Shown piece after piece: positions 17,794 to 27,332 of a stretch of 64,000 nucleotides of DNA (position 1 is its first letter; every line of letters starts with the position of its first letter). The notes below the pieces were generated by a model. The model searched no databases and was not told the DNA's origin. It worked only from the letters and a program-made list of their open reading frames with translations. The position numbers and the translations under genes were made by a program. Source of the DNA: Aestuariivivens marinum (lineage in GTDB: Bacteria > Bacteroidota > Bacteroidia > Flavobacteriales > Flavobacteriaceae); contig NZ_JAKMCR010000001.1 of the NCBI RefSeq assembly GCF_022662175.1, positions 1,240,001 to 1,304,000 on the forward strand, in the 5' to 3' direction.

Positions 17794-20700
17794 TTATCGC
17801 TTTAGTGTAAAGTGTGCCTTAAATACTCTTATTGTGTTGTCTTTAGGCTCATTATATTCTATAGTAAACCAATATGCATTTGTAGGCATGGGGTTTCCGT
17901 TGAAAGTTCCATCCCATCCAAGACTTTTTGGGGTCAATTGCTTTAGAAGTTTTCCATAGCGGTCGTAAATATAAATCTTTGCATTGGGTTGGGTGTCAAT
18001 ACCCCGTATGTTCCATATGTCATTTACTCCATCTCCGTTAGGAGTGAAAAATTTTGGATAATCCAAAACGATTTGAAAAGTCGAAATGTCGTTACAATTA
18101 TAAATATCTCTAGCGTAAATAATACGTTCACCACCCCTTACGTTTTCAAATCTAGGATTTAATTGCCAATCGGTTGTGTCTAGGCGGTATTCGTAGCTAC
18201 CATTTCCAACAACGGTGATGTTTAAGATGTTGTTTCCCGAAAAAGCATCAGAACTTAGTTCGACAGCAATATTCTCTGGTGGATAAGAACCTGTGACTTC
18301 CGTTGTGGCCGGAATGGTACATCCTGTTGTTCTATTGGTAGCTATTACAGTATATTGACCAGCTTCGGTAGGGATAAAACTCGAATCTGTAGCACCTACT
18401 ATTTGTGTGTCTATCGGATTGTCAATGGCTTCTGCTTCTGTACCATTATACCATTGAAAGCTATAATCTGATATATCCAATTGTGTGTCTATTGGGGGAT
18501 TGGGTAAAGTTGTTAATAATTGTGGAGGAATAGATTGATTATTGTTGTTCAAGCAAATAACATATTCATCTTCAATGTCTATCTCTGGTACTGGGTTTAC
18601 AATTAAGGTTAGTTCAACTATTTGATAACATTCACTATCTATGGGGGTTACTCTTACAAATATAGTTTGTATGTCTTGGGTTGTATTAGTGAAATTTGAG
18701 GGGTCTTGTATGAAATTGGAATTGCCATCTATGGCGTCTGTTTCCAATTCGTAATAAGTTAACGGATCAAAATTTGAAAGATCTAATCCATTTAAAATAT
18801 CAGCTTCTCTGCGACGAACATCAAAATTATCAAAGCCATTGTTGTCAATCTCACATTCCTCAATAGGATCTGGCATATCATTGATATTGGCATATATTGT
18901 AGTTTTTAATTCTAAGAAGACAGATTTAGTACAACCATTTGCACCAGTGGCCAATACTATAACAGTGTTGTTAAGTTGCGTGCTAAGGTACGCTTTTGGA
19001 TTGTTAATTAAATTATTTGTTGAGTCATAATATTCTAGTTGTATACTTATGTCGTTATTAGTTATTTGGTCTTCACGTAGCGTTAAATCATATTCTGTAT
19101 CAATCTGTTTACTGCAAATGTGTATTGGGTTTGGTTGGAGTATAATTGGATTTGGCTCTACAATTAGGTCAAAAGTCATATGTGTGTTAAAACATTCGTC
19201 AGTATCTGGTTGTCCATTATTGTTATTGTCGAAAAGTGTTCTAACGTAAATAGTTCTAGAATTTGAAAGGTAATTGGTTTTAGGCAAACCAGCAGGAAAT
19301 CCAATAGGGTCTTGTGCCTCGATTAGGGTTTCGTGATAAGTTACCAAGATGGACTTAGTTTGTGTGCCAATAGCTTCAGCATCTTTAATCCCTAAATCAA
19401 AAGTAGCAGTATTTGTCTCACTGCATAAAGGATAATCGGTTATGCTCTGTGTTTCTGGTAAGGATTTTACATGTAGGGTAATATGGTGTCCTAAGCCTTC
19501 ACAAGCGTTCACTATTTCACTATCTACGCGTACATAGATATTTTGGGTGTTCGGGAAGTTGTTATTTGTATAATCGTTTCTATGATTACTAATATTGGAA
19601 ATGGCATTGATTTCGGCCTGGGCATCTTCTAGACTAGTATAAAATGTAACTTGAACATTATTTGAAAACATCGCTTCTATTTGTTGTTCGGCATCACTAA
19701 AATTAAAGTTTGTAATGCCATTCGTGTCATCATTATCATCCACTTCAGTGTCACATTCAAAATATTCCAAAAGAAAGCCTGAAGGGATATTAGACGCACC
19801 TACCAATAGTTGTACCTCGGCTACCCTATGGCAAAAATTAGAGGTTTCAACTCTTGCAAACACACTACTGCCACTAAAAGCTATTGGGTTGATAAATTGG
19901 GTCTCTGGATTTGGTGATTGGGTATTGTTGGTAATCCTTCCTGTAGTTCCCCCCACTTCTGCATCAGCTGCATTTGTATAATAGATGAAGGTTTCGTTTA
20001 AATGGTTGATAGAAATAAGTTGATTGGCTTCAGTGAGGTTAAAAGGAGCTTTGCCGTCAAGGTCGTCGTCACATTGCGTAAGTTGTACTACGGTATTTAT
20101 AATCGGTTTGGGGTTTACCTTTATTTCAAACTCTACATCCGTATAGCAATCTATGCGCCCCACATTTTCAATGCGCACAAAAATAGTTTGTGTATTTGAT
20201 GTATTATTAAAAGCCAATACATCTGTTCCGGTAATTTCATTTGTTCGAGTATCATTAATAAAATATCTAAAATTATAATCTACCGCATTTTTACCGTTTA
20301 AAAGGAGCGATTCCCTTTCTCTTAAATTGAAGGACGCAATACCATCGGTGTCACTACCGCTTTCTAGGGTGTCGCATACTTCAATAGGAGGTATGTCTGT
20401 AAAGGGTAAAGCCACGATGGTTTCGTAAACTTCTGCGGTTACGGCCATTCGTGTTTGGCTTTCACAATTATTAAGGGTTTGTGTTGCATAATATATAGTG
20501 TTGTTAACCAAGATGTTTGAAGTGTTTAAAAGATTGCCTCCATTAGGAGCATCGTACCAAAGTATATCTGTACCACTAACGATTAAATCTGCAATACAGG
20601 CTTTGTCTGTATCACAAAATTGTTGTATCGAATTTCCTGTTGGTTCAGGCGTATCATAAACGGTAAGTGTTACTTCGTTTGATACTAGTCCTGGATCACA

Positions 20701-22131
20701 TAAAAATGCCAAATGGGATAATACGACTCTATAAATATGGCCTGTAAAGTTTGGAGGTGTGTTGGTGATTTGCAGCTGGCTTGAGTTGCTTCCACTATAA
20801 TTGGAATTATCAATAACAGAAGTCCAACCACTACCTGTATTGACTTCCCATTGGTAAGATGTAACGTCTGGTTCTTGCGGAAGTACTTCAAAAATAATGG
20901 TTTCTCCTTTACAATTTCCTTGCTTTATAGGTTGGTTAACAATAGATAAGTTGTTGCCTGTTTCTTGAAAATCCGATACGTCATTTGCATCACCATCTAA
21001 AGGTGTGTTATAGCCATTAGAGCCACTAGTTACTACGCCATAAACATCTGTATTTACCGGGTCGGTACCCAATAAACCATTATTATCTGAATCGTTATGG
21101 CCTGCTTCGACAACATCAAAACAACCATCGTTATCACTGTCTAATTCCAAAGCATCAATTTCACCATCGCTATCACTATCTAAAACCGTATAGGTGATAA
21201 CACCATTATCAACAATGGTTTCAATGTCATTGAATAGGCCATTGGTTCCAGAATTAATGTCGGCATCATCAATAATTCCATCATTATTGCTGTCTAAATG
21301 GCCATTGCCCGATTCAACTACATCATAAATACCATCGTTGTCTGAGTCTAAATCCAAGCTGTTGGGGATTCCATCACCATCAAAATCTGTTGTGCATATA
21401 GGTTCTGATAAAATAGTTATAACGATATCATCAATTAAATTTCCAGAAGAAGTACTTCCCGAAGAAGTGCTTTTTGATTCAAATATGAAAAAGGTAGTGT
21501 CTTGTCCATCGGGAACATCATAAGTGCCAGAGTAACTCCCCCAAGATCCTGTGCCATCAGTCATGGTTTCTACGACCTCAGCCGATGTTAGGTCCGCCCC
21601 AATTTTTACTTCTGCTACGTCAACACCGTCCCTTCCTCTGTGTTTTACTTCCCATTGAACTTTTGATCCTCCAGATATACAAAGTTCTTGATATAATGCG
21701 GCCACTTGATTGGCGTTCAATTCGGCATGTTGGTTGCCATCAGCTGATGGTGCGCCCAAAAACCCACTTTTCCATAATTCAATTTGTTTGTCTGATGCTG
21801 TTGTTTTCCAACCTGGCACATTGTTTTCATGGAAGAGCATCCACGTACCATTGCTAACTGTTGGCTGTTCGAAACTACCATTAACTATATTTTCACCACA
21901 ATATACTTCACCGCATTCAATGGCATCTGGGATGCCATCATTATCGTCATCCAAATCTATACTGTCATCTATGCCATCGCCATCAAAATCAGTTAAGTTG
22001 CTTACTATAGGGTTAGAATTATACTTTTGAGTAAAAGGTGGTTCTATTAATTGAAAAGCCAAAAGCCTTACAGTTGATAACAACATTACAGTACAGAAGA
22101 ATAAGTACCCTTTTATCGTAAATTTTAACAC
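17794..22131 (-). CDS. Large type IX-secreted surface protein with gliding-type C-terminal domain
   Basis: The 1445-residue product starts at a GTG (22131) with a signal peptide to about residue 26. An Asp-rich calcium-binding thrombospondin type 3-like run follows (DFDGDGIDDSIDLDDDNDG, about 48-67), then a carbohydrate-binding-like beta region and more D-x-D-x-D repeats to about 390. The middle has several modules of about 100 residues, each with a C-D/DDLDGKAPFNL-type motif. The last 90 residues (FFTPNGDGVNDIWNI ... YDRYGKLLKQL ... GWDGTFNG ... AYWFTIEY) are a type B sorting domain for type IX secretion. It should be a cell-surface or released adhesin. A TAACTTTG promoter lies 35 bases upstream. 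Its ligand is unknown. Confidence 0.87.
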   Translation of the reverse strand: MLKFTIKGYLFFCTVMLLSTVRLLAFQLIEPPFTQKYNSNPIVSNLTDFDGDGIDDSIDLDDDNDGIPDAIECGEVYCGENIVNGSFEQPTVSNGTWMLFHENNVPGWKTTASDKQIELWKSGFLGAPSADGNQHAELNANQVAALYQELCISGGSKVQWEVKHRGRDGVDVAEVKIGADLTSAEVVETMTDGTGSWGSYSGTYDVPDGQDTTFFIFESKSTSSGSTSSGNLIDDIVITILSEPICTTDFDGDGIPNSLDLDSDNDGIYDVVESGNGHLDSNNDGIIDDADINSGTNGLFNDIETIVDNGVITYTVLDSDSDGEIDALELDSDNDGCFDVVEAGHNDSDNNGLLGTDPVNTDVYGVVTSGSNGYNTPLDGDANDVSDFQETGNNLSIVNQPIKQGNCKGETIIFEVLPQEPDVTSYQWEVNTGSGWTSVIDNSNYSGSNSSQLQITNTPPNFTGHIYRVVLSHLAFLCDPGLVSNEVTLTVYDTPEPTGNSIQQFCDTDKACIADLIVSGTDILWYDAPNGGNLLNTSNILVNNTIYYATQTLNNCESQTRMAVTAEVYETIVALPFTDIPPIEVCDTLESGSDTDGIASFNLRERESLLLNGKNAVDYNFRYFINDTRTNEITGTDVLAFNNTSNTQTIFVRIENVGRIDCYTDVEFEIKVNPKPIINTVVQLTQCDDDLDGKAPFNLTEANQLISINHLNETFIYYTNAADAEVGGTTGRITNNTQSPNPETQFINPIAFSGSSVFARVETSNFCHRVAEVQLLVGASNIPSGFLLEYFECDTEVDDNDDTNGITNFNFSDAEQQIEAMFSNNVQVTFYTSLEDAQAEINAISNISNHRNDYTNNNFPNTQNIYVRVDSEIVNACEGLGHHITLHVKSLPETQSITDYPLCSETNTATFDLGIKDAEAIGTQTKSILVTYHETLIEAQDPIGFPAGLPKTNYLSNSRTIYVRTLFDNNNNGQPDTDECFNTHMTFDLIVEPNPIILQPNPIHICSKQIDTEYDLTLREDQITNNDISIQLEYYDSTNNLINNPKAYLSTQLNNTVIVLATGANGCTKSVFLELKTTIYANINDMPDPIEECEIDNNGFDNFDVRRREADILNGLDLSNFDPLTYYELETDAIDGNSNFIQDPSNFTNTTQDIQTIFVRVTPIDSECYQIVELTLIVNPVPEIDIEDEYVICLNNNNQSIPPQLLTTLPNPPIDTQLDISDYSFQWYNGTEAEAIDNPIDTQIVGATDSSFIPTEAGQYTVIATNRTTGCTIPATTEVTGSYPPENIAVELSSDAFSGNNILNITVVGNGSYEYRLDTTDWQLNPRFENVRGGERIIYARDIYNCNDISTFQIVLDYPKFFTPNGDGVNDIWNIRGIDTQPNAKIYIYDRYGKLLKQLTPKSLGWDGTFNGNPMPTNAYWFTIEYNEPKDNTIRVFKAHFTLKR

Positions 22132-22165
22132 AGGATTTAATTTAAAGGAGTTTAAAAAAACTTAT

Positions 22166-22173
22166 CAAAGTTA
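22166..22173 (-). promoter_or_regulatory. Promoter -7 element for the type IX-secreted protein gene
   Basis: Reading the minus strand, TAACTTTG matches the Bacteroidota -7 consensus TAnnTTTG. It lies 35 bases upstream of the GTG start at 22131. The 268-base divergent spacer 22132-22399 holds this and the plus-strand promoter at 22371 and otherwise no gene. Confidence 0.55.
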
Positions 22174-22370
22174 GGTTCCGTATTGTCTTTTACCTACTAT
22201 TATTAAGGCTAAAGGTTATATTATTTTTGCCTCAATTTAACAGGAACGTTATGGTTTAAGTTCTTTAAAGTTTTTAATATTTATAATAAACAGATTTTAT
22301 TTAATTTTTTGCATAGCAGGAATTTTTTTGTGTTAGGTAATTTATTAAAAAACGACAAAATCGAAATTAG

Positions 22371-22378
22371 TATCTTTG
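22371..22378 (+). promoter_or_regulatory. Promoter -7 element for the GAF-domain protein gene
   Basis: TATCTTTG matches TAnnTTTG and lies 21 bases upstream of the ATG at 22400. The last three bases form a TTG that would be an in-frame alternative start, which is why the start is placed at the ATG. Confidence 0.6.
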
Positions 22379-22399
22379 TTATATAGTAGAGTTAATATA

Positions 22400-24781
22400 A
22401 TGAATGTTAATTATAATATTTTATCGCCATTTGAGCTTGAATTTAGCTTTGAAAAGCTTTTAAGACATTATGACGTTTTAGTAGGTAGTGACGATGAATT
22501 CATCTCGGCCAATGCTAAACGTGTTTTAAAAATGGCAGATCAGTCTCCAGAGTTAAGGAATGGGTTTAACGATTCCGAAATTTTATTAAAACGTAAAAAA
22601 GAGATAGGTGTTATTCTGCAAGATTTGTTTAGTCCTTTGCTTACTAAAAATGAAATTAAAACAGCATCACTACCATTTCATGATTTAATATTTAATGCAT
22701 CCCAACGGTTTAAGGATATTATAAAAGCGGCAGGGAATGATTTTGAGTTAAAGGTTAAGAGTATACCACAGGACGATATGTATATTATGGCCTGTTCAGT
22801 AATTTTAAATGCATTATATGATTATGATTTAAATTTTAAGCGTCCGTTTCATTATGAAATCCCTGATGAAAATGGCGTGACGAGATATTATAAAATTTTA
22901 TATAATGCTGATTTTTGTGAAGTTGTTCCAAAGCCAGATACAAAACAAATAACCGAAGAAGATTATGATGAACTGTTGGATAATTTTGAGAATATTGACT
23001 TATGGAAAGAAAAATTTCCGCCGAACAGTTATATATTTAAGGGATTTGTTATTTCCAATATTTTTGATGTTACCGATGATCAATCCATTTCCAATATAAA
23101 ATCCAATCTAATTGGGGAAGGTCAAGAAGATTGTGACAATTTCATGGATGATTTTCAGGAAGTTTTCAGGTCGCTTTTTGGAATTAAGGATTTGTATTTG
23201 GGGTTTGCCATATATAATCAGGCCGACAATAATTTTGAACAGGCTCCAGGGGTTGGATTAAAAAGTTACTTGTTGGTTGATGAAGCACGGGCGACTTGTG
23301 AAGCAGTGTTGTGCCAACAGTCGTATAATAAAATCATTAATAAACGAAAGTATTTCTCAATTTCTGACGTTTCTGGTCTTTATAAAAAACTTAAGGGAAA
23401 AGCTCCTCACCATATAAAGGCATTTTATAAACAAGGTATAAAAAGTGTTATTCTTGCTCCTATAGCCAACGAGTCAGGGTTGATGGGTGTTTTAGAGATT
23501 ATATCCAAAACACCGCGAATGCTCAATAGCATTAATGCCAACAAGTTGGTTGACGTAATGCCTTATATCATTTCTGGGATTGAGCGTTCTAAACGAGAGG
23601 AAGAAAACTTAATAGAGGCGATAATACAACAAGAATGTACCTCTATTCATCCCAGTGTGTACTGGAAGTTTGTCGATGCAGCAAAACAATTTTTAAGAGA
23701 TAAGCAAAAGCAGGGTGTAAATGTTTCGTTTAAAAGCATTGTTTTTGATAATATTTACCCATTATTCGGTCAAATGGACGTAAAGGGGTCATCCAATGCT
23801 AGGAATCTAGCAACACAAAAGGACTTGTTATTGCAACTGTCTTTATTGGAGAAAATAGTTGAAAAAATTATAGTTTTGGAAAATCTGCCTATTTATGAAC
23901 AACTGTTGTTTCGTATTAAGCAATTTGAAAAAAGTTTAAAGACCGATTTTAAAGTAGACAGTGAGCAAAACATTGTAGCTTTCTTAAGAAAAGAAATAGA
24001 GCCTTTGTTAAAGTTTCAACTAGAGAAGAATAAGAATTTAAAAGAAGATATTGAAGATTATTTTAGTAAAGTAGATTCTGATATTAACCTCATTTATTAT
24101 TATCGTAAAAACTATGACGACACTATCATGCTTATCAATAAGAACATGTCGTCTTTATTGGATGAAAAACAGGAAGAAGCCCAAGCCATGCACCCTCATT
24201 ATTTTGAGCGTTATAAAACTGATGGTGTTGAGCATAACATGTATATTGGTGAGGCTATTACCAAACAGGATAGCTTTAACCCTGTTTATCTTTATAATTT
24301 AAGATTGTGGCAGTTACAAGTGATGTGTGAAATGGAAAACGAATACTACAATAACCAGCATTTGTATCCATTGACTTTGGATGTGGCCTCGATGATATTG
24401 GTTTTTAATCAACCATTATCCATCCGTTTTAGAATGGATGAAAAACAATTCGATGTTGATGGTACTTATAATGCAAGGTATGAAGTTGTTAAAAAGCGTG
24501 TAGATAAAGCCTTTATAAAAGGTACCGAAGAACGTATTACACAAAATGGAAAGATGACTATTGTATTTTCCCAAAAAGAAGACGAGTTAGAGTATTTACA
24601 ATATATTTCATTTTTGCAAAGTAAAAAGGTTTTGGATGAAAATGTAGAAATACTTGAATTGGAAAATCTTCAAGGTGTTACAGGGTTAAGGGCAATACGT
24701 GTTGGTATTCTTTATCATGGTAAAGAAAATGATAAAGCCTTTTATACCTATGATGACTTAATGAAAGAACTTAAAACGTAA
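22400..24781 (+). CDS. GAF domain-containing protein, conserved in Bacteroidota
   Basis: From the ATG at 22400 the product is 793 residues, soluble, with no signal peptide. A GAF-like domain lies at about residues 260-410 (from LYLGFAIYNQ through VILAPIANESGLMGVLEIIS). The N-terminal part (FELEFSFEKLLRHYDVLV) and C-terminal part (from about 420, containing LKEDIEDYFSKVDSDINLIYYYRKN split across two helices) have no family I can name. GAF domains bind small ligands such as cyclic nucleotides. The 3' end overlaps the HD/PycTM gene tail-to-tail by 34 bases. I place the start at the ATG because the upstream TTG sits inside the promoter box. Function is unknown; a signalling role is inferred. Confidence 0.75.
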   Translation: MNVNYNILSPFELEFSFEKLLRHYDVLVGSDDEFISANAKRVLKMADQSPELRNGFNDSEILLKRKKEIGVILQDLFSPLLTKNEIKTASLPFHDLIFNASQRFKDIIKAAGNDFELKVKSIPQDDMYIMACSVILNALYDYDLNFKRPFHYEIPDENGVTRYYKILYNADFCEVVPKPDTKQITEEDYDELLDNFENIDLWKEKFPPNSYIFKGFVISNIFDVTDDQSISNIKSNLIGEGQEDCDNFMDDFQEVFRSLFGIKDLYLGFAIYNQADNNFEQAPGVGLKSYLLVDEARATCEAVLCQQSYNKIINKRKYFSISDVSGLYKKLKGKAPHHIKAFYKQGIKSVILAPIANESGLMGVLEIISKTPRMLNSINANKLVDVMPYIISGIERSKREEENLIEAIIQQECTSIHPSVYWKFVDAAKQFLRDKQKQGVNVSFKSIVFDNIYPLFGQMDVKGSSNARNLATQKDLLLQLSLLEKIVEKIIVLENLPIYEQLLFRIKQFEKSLKTDFKVDSEQNIVAFLRKEIEPLLKFQLEKNKNLKEDIEDYFSKVDSDINLIYYYRKNYDDTIMLINKNMSSLLDEKQEEAQAMHPHYFERYKTDGVEHNMYIGEAITKQDSFNPVYLYNLRLWQLQVMCEMENEYYNNQHLYPLTLDVASMILVFNQPLSIRFRMDEKQFDVDGTYNARYEVVKKRVDKAFIKGTEERITQNGKMTIVFSQKEDELEYLQYISFLQSKKVLDENVEILELENLQGVTGLRAIRVGILYHGKENDKAFYTYDDLMKELKT

Positions 24782-26037
24782 TCGGTTTCGTTAAACATAG
24801 AAGGTTTTAATATTGGTCCTGCATGTGTTTCCGTTGGAAGCACATCCTCTAAATCAGCATCGTTAGTTTTTAATGCCCACCCAAAAGCGAGTACAGACAC
24901 TATCATGCCTATCATAAAAATGGTATAGGTTAGTCTTAAAATCCTATATTTTCTTTCCAATACTTTACCTAAAAAATAGAGATCTTTCGTTAGGGATTTG
25001 TACACATAATCTTTATCCTTTAAAAGCTCTCCAATAGCCCATTCAAACTCTTTCAATTTCATTTTATGAAAGTTTCCAAAAAAAGTGAGGTTTACTTCCT
25101 TATTGGCGACATCCTCTTTAGTAAATTCCCCACCGGTAATGTTTGGTCTTGTTGCTATTATGGAAAGAACCATCGATACAACACAAGATAGGGTAAAAAT
25201 GGCTGTTGGATATAGCAGGTAAGCGTTGGTGTCTAACTTAGAGATTAGATTAGCCATAACTAAAGAAATTATAATAGCATTTACAGATAGCAAAATGTTT
25301 GCTTTTGTATCTGCAATATCACTAAGTTTTATATGGTTTCTAAGGGCAACACGGTAAAATGTTTGAATGCCTCTTTCGGGGCTCTCATTTTTGTATTGTG
25401 CTTTATATTTAGCTTTTAATTGTTCAGTTTTTAATTTTTTTCTTCTCTTCTTCTTGGTTTTTATAAGCTTAGCTAAGTTCTTTTCTTTTCTAGGTTGCCA
25501 ATTTTTTAGAGCATAATCTGTATAGAACTCATGCTTTTGCGTCAATACATTAATGTTATTGTCTAACCATTCAGCGGGGGTATAATTTGCTATACCCTGT
25601 ATTTCCAATTCCTTGCGTAAAAACTCACTGGCTTCCCCAAAATATTTTTTGCCAAAGTGGGAAGCGTCAGCGTCACGAATAATTTTACCTAGCTCTGTAC
25701 TGGGTGAATCTTTAAACTTAGTGGCCATAATACATTTGTTAACGGATCCAATAGTTTTTTCATCAACATCATTGTCCTTTAAAAACTTTGTAGCAATTTT
25801 TACACTTTCCTCTTCGTGACCTTCTCTAGTTACTGTATAACCGGTGTCATGCAATAATGCTGCAAGCTCCAGTACTTTTGCGTCTTCATCTTCAATGTCG
25901 ATGTTCTCAATAATTTCTCGAACACTTTTTAGTACACGTTCGGTATGGGTATGGTTATGGTATATAAAAGTCTGATCCAATTCATTTTTAAATAAATTGA
26001 ACACAAATTTTTCAGTTTTCTCAATTAATTTCGACAT
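24748..26037 (-). CDS. HD-domain phosphohydrolase fused to PycTM-type membrane domain
   Basis: The 429-residue protein has an N-terminal HD domain. Metal-binding candidates are His27/29/31 (YHNHTH), His63-Asp64 (LLHDTG), His74 (REGHEE) and Asp122/124 (RDADASHF). A lysine-rich linker (about 190-210, with KTKKKRRKKLK) follows. The C-terminal region has two close membrane helices (about 245-295) and a third (about 375-400), matching the DUF5706/PycTM domain known from Pycsar effectors. HD domains commonly hydrolyse nucleotides or cyclic nucleotides. No adjacent nucleotide cyclase is seen. It is convergent with the GAF gene. Domain calls are good; a defence role is not shown. Confidence 0.82.
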   Translation of the reverse strand: MSKLIEKTEKFVFNLFKNELDQTFIYHNHTHTERVLKSVREIIENIDIEDEDAKVLELAALLHDTGYTVTREGHEEESVKIATKFLKDNDVDEKTIGSVNKCIMATKFKDSPSTELGKIIRDADASHFGKKYFGEASEFLRKELEIQGIANYTPAEWLDNNINVLTQKHEFYTDYALKNWQPRKEKNLAKLIKTKKKRRKKLKTEQLKAKYKAQYKNESPERGIQTFYRVALRNHIKLSDIADTKANILLSVNAIIISLVMANLISKLDTNAYLLYPTAIFTLSCVVSMVLSIIATRPNITGGEFTKEDVANKEVNLTFFGNFHKMKLKEFEWAIGELLKDKDYVYKSLTKDLYFLGKVLERKYRILRLTYTIFMIGMIVSVLAFGWALKTNDADLEDVLPTETHAGPILKPSMFNETDYVLSSFIKSS

Positions 26038-26136
26038 AAAACAGATAGATTTATGCTTACAAAGTACTAAAAATTGAATATATTAATATGCTTTAAATAA
26101 AAGTTTTTTTAAACTAAAAAAAAGCATTTTTAGAAC

Positions 26137-26634
26137 ATGACCAATAAATCTCTAAAAACAATAATAGAATTTATGTTAACTTGGAAAGATATTGTTAGTT
26201 TTACTGTTAATGGCAATCCAGAGCCTGAGGATAAAATATTTAAGACAGACGAAGAATGGCAAAAGATTTTAACACCTGAACAATATAGGATTACCCGTGA
26301 AAAAGGGACTGAACATGCGCATAGTGGGAAGCTTTGCAATGCTTACGATGAAGGTAAATACAATTGTGTTTGCTGTAATGCGCCATTATTTGATTCCAGC
26401 ATAAAGTTTAGCTCAGGTACTGGATGGCCTAGTTTTACACAACCTATCAAGATTAATGCCATTAAGTATGAAAAGGATACCTCTTATGGGATGGTACGGG
26501 TTGAAGTGATGTGTAACACTTGTGATGCCCATTTAGGACATGTATTTCCGGATGGGCCAGAACCAAGTGGGCTACGTTATTGTGTGAATTCAGAATCCAT
26601 CAAACTAGTTAAGGAATTTTTCAATGAAAAATGA
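26137..26634 (+). CDS. msrB: Peptide-methionine (R)-S-oxide reductase
   Basis: The 165-residue MsrB reduces methionine-R-sulfoxide in proteins. Zinc-binding CxxC pairs are in YNCVCCNAP and VMCNTCDAHLG, the family block FSSGTGWPSF is present, and the catalytic Cys is in RYCVNSESI. An internal ATG at residue 13 (MLTWKD) matches the usual start of flavobacterial MsrB, so 26173 is a serious alternative start. It overlaps msrA by 11 bases, so the two enzymes that repair both sulfoxide stereoisomers are co-expressed. No signal peptide, so probably cytoplasmic. Confidence 0.95.
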   Translation: MTNKSLKTIIEFMLTWKDIVSFTVNGNPEPEDKIFKTDEEWQKILTPEQYRITREKGTEHAHSGKLCNAYDEGKYNCVCCNAPLFDSSIKFSSGTGWPSFTQPIKINAIKYEKDTSYGMVRVEVMCNTCDAHLGHVFPDGPEPSGLRYCVNSESIKLVKEFFNEK

Positions 26635-27172
26635 TAATTTACAATTGGCAACGATTGGTGGTGGTTGCTTTTGGTGTACAGAAGCTATCTATCAAGAAGT
26701 TAAAGGAATTGTCAAGGTGGTTTCTGGATATTCTGGTGGGAATGTGCCTGGACATCCAACTTATAGAGAAGTGTGTTCAGGTTTAACAGGTCATGCTGAG
26801 GTAGTTCAGATAACTTTTGACCCACAGATGATTTCTTATGAGGAAATATTGACGGTTTTTATGACCACACACGACCCTACAACCTTAAACCAACAAGGAG
26901 CCGACAGAGGAACACAATATAGGTCGGTAATTTTTTACCATAATGAGGTTCAAAAAAAAACTGCCCAAAGAGTAGTTGAAAAGATTTCAGGATATTATGA
27001 TCATCCAATTGTTACTGAAATTAAACCTCTTGGCGTTTTTTATGAGGCAGAAGATTATCATCAAGACTATTATAGAAATAATCAGTCACAGGGGTATTGC
27101 AGTTTTGTAATTTTACCTAAGTTGGCTAAATTCAAACAACTTCATAAAGACAAGCTAAAGTCCCAAGAATAA
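26624..27172 (+). CDS. msrA: Peptide-methionine (S)-S-oxide reductase
   Basis: The 182-residue MsrA reduces methionine-S-sulfoxide. The catalytic motif GCFWCTEA is near residues 14-21, with the first Cys as nucleophile. The GYSGG, GHAEVVQ, DPTTLNQQGADRGTQYRS and EDYHQDYY blocks are all intact. It is translationally linked to msrB through an 11-base overlap. Lack of a signal peptide points to a cytoplasmic protein. Confidence 0.96.
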   Translation: MKNDNLQLATIGGGCFWCTEAIYQEVKGIVKVVSGYSGGNVPGHPTYREVCSGLTGHAEVVQITFDPQMISYEEILTVFMTTHDPTTLNQQGADRGTQYRSVIFYHNEVQKKTAQRVVEKISGYYDHPIVTEIKPLGVFYEAEDYHQDYYRNNQSQGYCSFVILPKLAKFKQLHKDKLKSQE

Positions 27173-27332
27173 TTAAAAGCGTTTAATTTAATTGAGGTTG
27201 TAATAAAATATTAATGGTAATTAAGTATCTTAGGCTAGTTTGTTTTAAACATTTGTTGATACCAAGTATTTTATTGGTGTGTTTACCTTTTATTTGGTAA
27301 TTAGGTTTGCCATGAAACTAAACATTTTTTTT

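Noticed and set aside
24748-26037. Complete Pycsar defence system
   Set aside because: No nucleotide cyclase gene is adjacent; only the PycTM-like effector domain, fused to HD, is present.
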